Shown here in pieces: positions 58,828 to 64,000 of a stretch of 64,000 nt of DNA. The translations under genes and the position numbers were made by a program. The stretch's first letter is position 1; each line of letters begins with the position of its first letter. The notes beneath the pieces are model-generated. The model had not been told where the DNA came from, made no database searches, and saw only the letters and a program-made list of their open reading frames with translations. The DNA comes from Pseudomonas songnenensis (GTDB taxonomy: Bacteria; Pseudomonadota; Gammaproteobacteria; Pseudomonadales; Pseudomonadaceae): contig NZ_RFFN01000001.1 of the NCBI RefSeq assembly GCF_003696315.1, positions 477,678 to 541,677 on the forward strand, written 5' to 3'.

Positions 58828-60339
58828 ATGGCAACCGATCTAAACAAGTACATCCGCAACGCAGCGTTTCTCGACAAGGTCGTCTCGGCAGAAGAGGCCG
58901 CGTCGTGGATCGAGGACGGCATGACGCTGGGCATGAGCGGCTTCACCCTGTTCGGGGAGCCGAAGGTGTTTCCGAAGGCACTGTCCGAGCGCGGCCAGCG
59001 CGAGAAATTCAAGGTCAACCTGTTCACCGGCGCGTCCATGGGACCGGCGGCCGACCAGTCGATGGCCGAAGCCGGCATCATCAACAAGCGCATTCCGTAT
59101 CAGGGCAACGCGGTGCAGCGCAAGAAGATCAACGCCGGCGAGGTGCTCTACATCGATCAGCACCTGTCCCACACCGCCGAGCTGCTGCGCCAGGGCGTGC
59201 TGCCGCAGGTCGACTACGCCATCATCGAGGCGGCGGCGATCACCGAGGACGGCCAGATCATCCCGACCGGTTCTGTCGGTAACTCGCCGATCTTCGTGCA
59301 GAACGCCAAGCACGTGATCATCGAGCTGAACACTTCTGCTCCGCGCGAGTACGAAGGCATGCACGACATCTACATCCCCGGCCCGGCCGGCGAGGATTCG
59401 CGCAAGGACATCCCGGTCTACAACGTCAGCAAGCGCATCGGCTCGATCGGTATTCCGGTCGATCCGGCCAAGGTGCGCGGCATCGTGCTGTCCAGCGAGC
59501 CGGACATTCCTTCCCCCCTGTTCGAGCCGAACGCCGAAACCCAGAAGATCGCCGACAACCTGCTGGACTTCCTGCGTGAGGAAGTGAAGCTGGGGCGCCT
59601 GACCAACAGTCTGGCTCCGCTGCAGTCCGGTGTGGGCTCGGTGGCCAATGCGGTGCTGGCCGGCATGAAGACCTCCGAGTTCAAGGACCTGACCGTCGCT
59701 TCCGAAGTGCTGCAGGACGGCGTTTTCGACCTGATCGACGCCGGCGTGGTGAAGTTCGCCGCCGCCACCGCCTTCTCCCTGTCGAAGAAGCGCGTGGACA
59801 ACCTGGCCTCGGACCTCGCCAAGTACGCGGGCAAGGTGGTGTTCCGTCCGCAGGAGATCTCCAACCATCCGGAAGTGATCCGTCGCCTGGGCATCATCTC
59901 CTTCAATACCGCGCTGGAAGCCGATATCTACGGCAACGTGAACTCCACGCACGTCAACGGCACCCACATGATGAATGGTATCGGCGGCTCGGGTGACTTT
60001 GCCCGCAACGCGCGTATCAGCATCTTCGTGACGACCTCGACGGCGAAGGACGGCAAGATCTCCTCCATCGTGCCGTTCGTCACGCATGTGGATCACACCA
60101 ACCATGACGTCGACGTGATCATCACCGAGCAGGGCTATGCCGATCTGCGTGGGCTGGCCCCCGTCGAGGCGGCAGCGCGAATCATCGAGAACTGCATGCA
60201 CCCGGACTACAAGGCCCAGGCGCTTGCCTACCTCGAAGAAGCGAAACAGCGTGGCGGCCACACCCCGCACGTGCTGGAAAAAGCTTTCTCCTGGCACGCC
60301 AACTTCGCCAAGAACGGCACCATGCTGCTGGACAAGTAA
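58828..60339 (+). CDS. Acetyl-CoA hydrolase/transferase (succinyl-CoA:acetate CoA-transferase type)
   Basis: A 503-residue class I CoA-transferase of the Cat1/Ach1/AarC type. Conserved parts include GMTLGMSGFTLFGEPK, LFTGASMGPAADQ, ITEDGQIIPTGSVGNSP and the C-terminal VPFVTHVDHTNHDVDVIITEQGYADLRG (in part). Such enzymes move CoA between succinyl-CoA and acetate (or hydrolyse acetyl-CoA), helping acetate use and overflow control. GAGGTGAG precedes the start. A strong terminator follows. Confidence 0.9.
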   Translation: MATDLNKYIRNAAFLDKVVSAEEAASWIEDGMTLGMSGFTLFGEPKVFPKALSERGQREKFKVNLFTGASMGPAADQSMAEAGIINKRIPYQGNAVQRKKINAGEVLYIDQHLSHTAELLRQGVLPQVDYAIIEAAAITEDGQIIPTGSVGNSPIFVQNAKHVIIELNTSAPREYEGMHDIYIPGPAGEDSRKDIPVYNVSKRIGSIGIPVDPAKVRGIVLSSEPDIPSPLFEPNAETQKIADNLLDFLREEVKLGRLTNSLAPLQSGVGSVANAVLAGMKTSEFKDLTVASEVLQDGVFDLIDAGVVKFAAATAFSLSKKRVDNLASDLAKYAGKVVFRPQEISNHPEVIRRLGIISFNTALEADIYGNVNSTHVNGTHMMNGIGGSGDFARNARISIFVTTSTAKDGKISSIVPFVTHVDHTNHDVDVIITEQGYADLRGLAPVEAAARIIENCMHPDYKAQALAYLEEAKQRGGHTPHVLEKAFSWHANFAKNGTMLLDK

Positions 60340-60401
60340 TCGATAGGAGCCTGTGCGGCTGATGCAGCGATGCATCGGCGGCGGGCTCGAAGCGGTGCCC
60401 G

Positions 60402-60436
60402 AATCCGACGCCAGGCTCTGGCGTCGGATTTTTTTT
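60402..60436 (+). terminator. Strong terminator after the CoA-transferase
   Basis: A perfect 13-bp stem (AATCCGACGCCAG/CTGGCGTCGGATT) with a 3-base loop runs into a total of eight T's. Confidence 0.95.
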
Positions 60437-60559
60437 GCCCGCTGACGGCCGAATTCGCAACGTGTGGAAGGCTCGGGTGCGACTCCATCCGCTCTGCTGC
60501 GTATACATCCGTCACCAAATGCAGCCAAGATAGAGCGGAGTGTTAAGCCAGGATTAGCC

Positions 60560-62035
60560 ATGACTTCCAACGAATCCAGATCCTTCACCGTCGCCACCCG
60601 CGCTGAGGAGGCGGTCGACAAGCTGGCCGAGCTGCACGCGCAGGCCACAGCGGCGCTGAACCAGGCGCTCAAGCGCTACGTCACCAGCCGTACCGAGCCG
60701 AGCCTGCAGGAACGCAGTCTGTTCCGTTACCCGCAGCTGCGCCTGACCTACGAGTGCCACGGCGAAGTGCCGGCCTCGACCCGTGCCTACGCCAAGGTGC
60801 AGGCGCCTGGGGTGTACAGCGTCACCGTGACCCATCCGGCCGCGTTCCGTGCCTACCTGCTCGATCAGCTGAAGCCGCTGATTCAGGACTTCAACGTCAC
60901 CGTTGAAGTCGGCATGAGCGACCGCAACATTCCCTATCCCTACGTGATCGAGCAGGGCGACGAGCTGGCCGGCACCGGCGTGACTGCGGCCGAGCTGGCG
61001 CGGGTTTTCCCCAGCACCGACCTGTCGGCGGCCACCGACGACATCGCCGACGGGCTCTATGACTGGGAGCACGCCGATCCCTATCCGCTGGCGCTGTTCG
61101 ACGGCGCGCGGGTGGATTTCTCGCTGCGCCGGCTGGTGCATTACACCGGCAGTGACTGGCGCCACGTGCAGCCGTGGATCCTGCTGACCAACTACCACCG
61201 CTACGTCGACCAGTTCATCCGCCACGGCCTGGACATGCTGCGCGACGAAACCCGCTTCGTGCGCATGGTGCTGCCAGGCAACGTGGTCATCGAACGGGGC
61301 ATGGAAGAGGGCGAGGCGCAGGCGATCATCGGCGGCGTGATGTGGCATCGCTACCAGATGCCGGCCTATCACCTGATCGCCGAAGATGGCCACGGCATCA
61401 CCCTGGTCAACATCGGCGTCGGCCCGTCCAACGCGAAGAACATCACCGATCACCTCGCCGTGCTGCGGCCGCACTGCTGGCTGATGATCGGTCACTGCGG
61501 CGGGCTGCGGCAGTCGCAATCCATCGGTGACTACGTGCTGGCCCACGCCTACATGCGCCGCGATGGCATCCTCGATCGTGTACTGCCGCCGCACATCCCG
61601 CTGCCTGCACTGGCCGAAGTGCAGCAGGCGCTGCAGGATGCCGCCGCGACGGTCACTGGCGAGCAGGGCGAAGCGCTGAAGAAGCGTTTGCGTACCGGCA
61701 CCGTGCTGACCTACGACGACCGCAACTGGGAGCTGCGCTGGGCGCAGGAACGGCCGCTGATCAATCTGTCGCGCGCCGTCGCGGTGGACATGGAGAGCGG
61801 CACCATCGCCGCCCAGGGTTACCGCCTGCGGGTGCCGTACGGCACCTTGCTCTGCGTATCGGACAAGCCGCTGCACAGCGAGATCAAGCTGCCCGGCTCG
61901 GCCAATGCGTTCTACGAGCGAGCCGTGACCCAACACCTGAAGATCGGCATCACTGCGCTGGAGCTGCTGCGCAGTCAGCTCAACTCGCTGCATTCGCGCA
62001 AGCTGCGCAGCTTCGACGAGCCGCCGTTCCGCTGA
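60560..62035 (+). CDS. amn: AMP nucleosidase
   Basis: A 491-residue enzyme that splits AMP into adenine and ribose 5-phosphate, controlling adenylate levels. The N-terminal regulatory domain is followed by a nucleoside-phosphorylase-like C-terminal half with LVNIGVGPSNAKNITDH, MIGHCGGLRQSQ and AVDMESGTIAAQGYR. The start at 60560 (MTSNESRSF) is supported by AGGA; the longer frame to 60464 is not needed. Confidence 0.95.
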   Translation: MTSNESRSFTVATRAEEAVDKLAELHAQATAALNQALKRYVTSRTEPSLQERSLFRYPQLRLTYECHGEVPASTRAYAKVQAPGVYSVTVTHPAAFRAYLLDQLKPLIQDFNVTVEVGMSDRNIPYPYVIEQGDELAGTGVTAAELARVFPSTDLSAATDDIADGLYDWEHADPYPLALFDGARVDFSLRRLVHYTGSDWRHVQPWILLTNYHRYVDQFIRHGLDMLRDETRFVRMVLPGNVVIERGMEEGEAQAIIGGVMWHRYQMPAYHLIAEDGHGITLVNIGVGPSNAKNITDHLAVLRPHCWLMIGHCGGLRQSQSIGDYVLAHAYMRRDGILDRVLPPHIPLPALAEVQQALQDAAATVTGEQGEALKKRLRTGTVLTYDDRNWELRWAQERPLINLSRAVAVDMESGTIAAQGYRLRVPYGTLLCVSDKPLHSEIKLPGSANAFYERAVTQHLKIGITALELLRSQLNSLHSRKLRSFDEPPFR

Positions 62036-62115
62036 ATCGGCATGTGCTGCCGGCACTTTCGTGGGAATGGACGATACTCATAGCGTTCATTCCCGCGTCA
62101 GCACCGGAGGTCAAC

Positions 62116-62358
62116 ATGGAACAGTCGATCCACGCCTTCCATAACCTGTTCGAACAGTTGGGCCTGCCCAACGATGACGTGTCGATCAGGCGCTTTATCG
62201 AAACCCATTCGCCGCTAGCCGAGGACGTCTATCTGGCCGACGCGTCGTTCTGGACGCCGGCCCAGGCGGCTTTCCTGCGCGAGGAAATTCTCGAGGATGC
62301 CGACTGGGCCGAAGTGGTCGATCGCCTCAACGTCGCGCTGCGCCGGCGCTATCACTGA
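62116..62358 (+). CDS. DUF2789 family small protein
   Basis: An 80-residue protein of the DUF2789 family. GGAGG lies seven bases before the start. The FHNLFEQLGLPNDD and SFWTPAQAAFLREEILEDADWAEVVD segments (partly shown) are typical. Acidic and helical, with no known function. It ends 18 bases from the convergent hupE stop. Confidence 0.8.
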   Translation: MEQSIHAFHNLFEQLGLPNDDVSIRRFIETHSPLAEDVYLADASFWTPAQAAFLREEILEDADWAEVVDRLNVALRRRYH

Positions 62359-62376
62359 GGCGCTGGGGTGTTGCTC

Positions 62377-62949
62377 TCAGCTGGCCAGCAACCAGGCGCC
62401 CGTGACTGCCGAAGCAGCACCGGCAATGCGCACCAGTGGCGCGGCTGCCTGCGGCAGGTAACGCACCAGCGCGTAACCGGCGGCATGCAGGGCGGCAGTG
62501 GCAACAACGAAGCCGGCGGCATACCCCCACGGGCTGGATAGCTCTGGAAGTTCCAGGCCGTGGGCGACGCCGTGGCTGGCGGCGAACACTGCGGTCAGCG
62601 CTGCAGCGACGACCAGCGGCGGGCGTACCGCCAGTGCCACCAGCAGGCCCAGCGCCAGGACCGAGCCAGCGATGCCGGTTTCCATCAGCGGCATTTCGAT
62701 CCCCGCGAAACCGGCGAGCCCGCCGAGCAGCATGGTGGCGACGAAGGTCAGCGGCAGCGCCCAGCGCGCAGTGCCTTGCTGTTGCGCTGCCCACAGACCC
62801 ACCGCGAGCATGGCCAGCAGGTGATCGAGGCCGAAGATCGGGTGGGCGATACCGGACAGCACGCCGGCGTGGTCATGGCCTGGGTGTGCCATCGCCAGCG
62901 CCGGGCTGAGCAGCAGGGCGGAGGTGACCAGGAGTTTCTGTACGTTCAT
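62377..62949 (-). CDS. HupE/UreJ-family membrane protein
   Basis: A 190-residue protein with a signal peptide and about six TM helices. After cleavage at AMA it begins HPGHDHAG, a metal-binding-like His-rich start, then HPIFGLDHLLAMLAVGLWA (in part). HupE/UreJ proteins are nickel permeases found in hydrogenase or urease operons. Here it follows ureG on the same strand after 108 bp, so it probably supplies nickel for urease. AGGAAA precedes the start. Confidence 0.88.
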   Translation of the reverse strand: MNVQKLLVTSALLLSPALAMAHPGHDHAGVLSGIAHPIFGLDHLLAMLAVGLWAAQQQGTARWALPLTFVATMLLGGLAGFAGIEMPLMETGIAGSVLALGLLVALAVRPPLVVAAALTAVFAASHGVAHGLELPELSSPWGYAAGFVVATAALHAAGYALVRYLPQAAAPLVRIAGAASAVTGAWLLAS

Positions 62950-63057
62950 GCGAGTTTCCTCTGATTGCATGGCTGAAAGCTGGACCGAGAAGTCGTCACT
63001 CGATCGATTGCCGTTTGATGGGCGAGGCCACGCGTCCTCGCGCCGTACGAGCGTCGG

Positions 63058-63672
63058 TCAAGCGGCGCTGAGCATTCCCTGTTTCTCGATAAAGGCGATG
63101 ATCTCCTCAAGACCCTGGCCGACCTTCTGGTTGCTGAAGACGAACGGGCGCTCGCCGCGCATCTTGCGGGCGTCGCGATCCATCACCTCCAGCGAGGCAC
63201 CGACCATCGGCGCCAGGTCGATCTTGTTGATCACCAGCAGGTCGGACTTGCAGATGCCCGGCCCGCCCTTGCGCGGCAGCTTGTCGCCGGCGGACACGTC
63301 GATCACGTAGATGGTCAGATCCGACAGCTCCGGGCTGAAGGTCGCCGAGAGGTTGTCACCGCCGGACTCGACGATGATCAGATCCAGGCCGGGAAAGCGC
63401 CGGTTGAGCTGCTCCACCGCCTCGAGGTTGATCGAGGCGTCCTCGCGGATCGCCGTGTGCGGACAGCCGCCGGTTTCCACGCCGATGATCCGCTCGGGCG
63501 CCAGGGCCTCGTTACGCACGAGGAACTGGGCGTCTTCCTGGGTGTAGATGTCGTTGGTCACCACAGCGAGGTTGTAGCGATCGCGCAGGGCCTGGCACAG
63601 GGCGAGGGTCAGGGCGGTCTTGCCGGAACCGACCGGCCCGCCAATGCCGACGCGCAGGGGTTGGGTGTTCAT
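63058..63672 (-). CDS. ureG: Urease accessory GTPase UreG
   Basis: A 204-residue GTPase that drives nickel delivery to urease with UreE, UreF and UreD. The P-loop is [16 protein letters not shown]; the conserved metal site CPHTAIRED (Cys-Pro-His) and the [11 protein letters not shown] base-specificity motif follow. AGAGGAG precedes the start. The usual upstream partner ureF is not within the next 328 bp, which hold a dispersed-repeat-like sequence instead. Confidence 0.97.
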   Translation of the reverse strand: MNTQPLRVGIGGPVGSGKTALTLALCQALRDRYNLAVVTNDIYTQEDAQFLVRNEALAPERIIGVETGGCPHTAIREDASINLEAVEQLNRRFPGLDLIIVESGGDNLSATFSPELSDLTIYVIDVSAGDKLPRKGGPGICKSDLLVINKIDLAPMVGASLEVMDRDARKMRGERPFVFSNQKVGQGLEEIIAFIEKQGMLSAA

Positions 63673-64000
63673 GGGTGGTCTCCTCTGAAAGGCGGTGTGG
63701 TTGCCTCGGGGTTGATGCGAAGGGGGTGCCGCTGCCGATTGGGGCAGGGGGGAATAGAAATCGTTGGGTGATCGATGGTGGCGTACGCAGTGTTGTCAGG
63801 CGCCGCGCTTTCCTCGGCTGGGACTACAGGTTGCGCCTTGCACGGCGCGTCACTTTCTCTTGTCTCGCCAAGAGAAAGTAACCAAAGAGAAGGCGACCCC
63901 GACATCCGGACTGGGCGTCCCCGGTTTGCTGCGCAAAACTCCCCTCCCTCCGGCGTTACTCCGGGGGCTGTGGTCCGAGCCGGTTGGAAGTTTCTAAACG
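63673..64000. repeat. Non-coding stretch with dispersed-repeat-like inverted repeat
   Basis: There is no supportable gene from the ureG start to the window end. An 11-bp inverted repeat (ACTTTCTCTTG/CAAGAGAAAGT, 63852-63879) is followed by AACCAAAGAGAAGGCGACC, a sequence recurring in intergenic regions of many Pseudomonas genomes by my recollection. Its translations (for example KVTKEKATPTSGLG) are well-known false proteins. The copy number here cannot be judged from one window. Confidence 0.5.

Noticed and set aside
58840..60672. 610-codon open frame on the minus strand
   Set aside because: It is the shadow of the CoA-transferase gene; its translation is low-complexity and His/Arg/Val-rich.
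60554..62056. 500-codon open frame on the minus strand
   Set aside because: Shadow of amn, with no ribosome binding site and no protein-like motifs.
63675..63997. Short plus-strand frames at the window end
   Set aside because: Their translations match the false peptides that arise from dispersed non-coding repeats; no start signal is present.

Overview
This is a GC-rich chromosomal segment from a Pseudomonas-type gammaproteobacterium. Gene content and order fit the Stutzerimonas (Pseudomonas) stutzeri lineage best, although no species call can be proved from this window alone. Two long blocks follow the gene order I recall from P. aeruginosa: parC to orn (through ytjB-like, serB, fimX, psd, rhdA, HDOD, motA, motB and rsgA), and proA to the acyl-CoA dehydrogenase beside ladS (through mrdA, rodA, lipA, holA, leuS, lnt, miaB, hemL and thiD). 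I see no tRNA or rRNA genes, CRISPR arrays, transposases or prophage genes.

Layout. 1-6.1 kb: the end of parC, an orphan PqiC-type lipoprotein, a divergent ytjB-like/serB pair and a zinc alcohol dehydrogenase. 6.2-18.2 kb: motility, signalling and housekeeping. FimX and a PilZ-like protein form one minus-strand pair, HDOD-rhdA-psd form a second minus-strand operon, and motAB, rsgA, a membrane-anchored methyltransferase and orn follow. 18.3-24.4 kb: a more variable segment between the two conserved blocks. It holds an NAD(P)-binding oxidoreductase, a MORN-repeat/caspase-like lipoprotein, a MaoC-type hydratase, lrgAB, a stand-alone LON domain and a DedA-PAP2 fusion. 24.6-35.7 kb: a tightly packed plus-strand run, proA-nadD-rsfS-rlmH-mrdA-rodA-mltB-rlpA-dacC-(DUF493)-lipB-lipA. 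It couples NAD and ribosome maintenance to rod-shape peptidoglycan synthesis and lipoate synthesis. 35.9-49.3 kb: a small possible cysteine hydrolase, a second MltB-type transglycosylase, arfA with its regulatory hairpin, holA-lptE-leuS, YbeL- and YdcF-type genes, then the minus-strand run miaB-phoH-ybeY-corC-lnt. 49.4-57.4 kb: a Sel1/TPR protein, thiD-thiE-hemL with a small membrane protein, a LadS-type sensor kinase without a receiver domain, and an AidB-type dehydrogenase. 57.5-64 kb: a NaChBac-type sodium channel, an acetyl-CoA hydrolase/transferase, AMP nucleosidase, DUF2789, hupE/ureJ and ureG, ending in a dispersed-repeat-like non-coding stretch.

Functional themes. Cell-envelope building recurs throughout: MrdA/RodA, three lytic-transglycosylase-type proteins, DacC, Lnt, LptE, DedA-PAP2 and YdcF/ElyC-like. 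So do cyclic-di-GMP and surface behaviour (FimX, the PilZ-like protein, Orn, a LadS-like kinase, MotAB) and ribosome quality control (RsfS, RlmH, RsgA, YbeY, ArfA). Less ordinary points are the arfA internal hairpin with a clear promoter, the MORN-caspase lipoprotein, a nine-A tract in the linker of rlpA, the degenerate cyclase-like domain in the YtjB-like protein, the receiver-less LadS and the sodium channel. I did not find one large, clearly undescribed multigene system.
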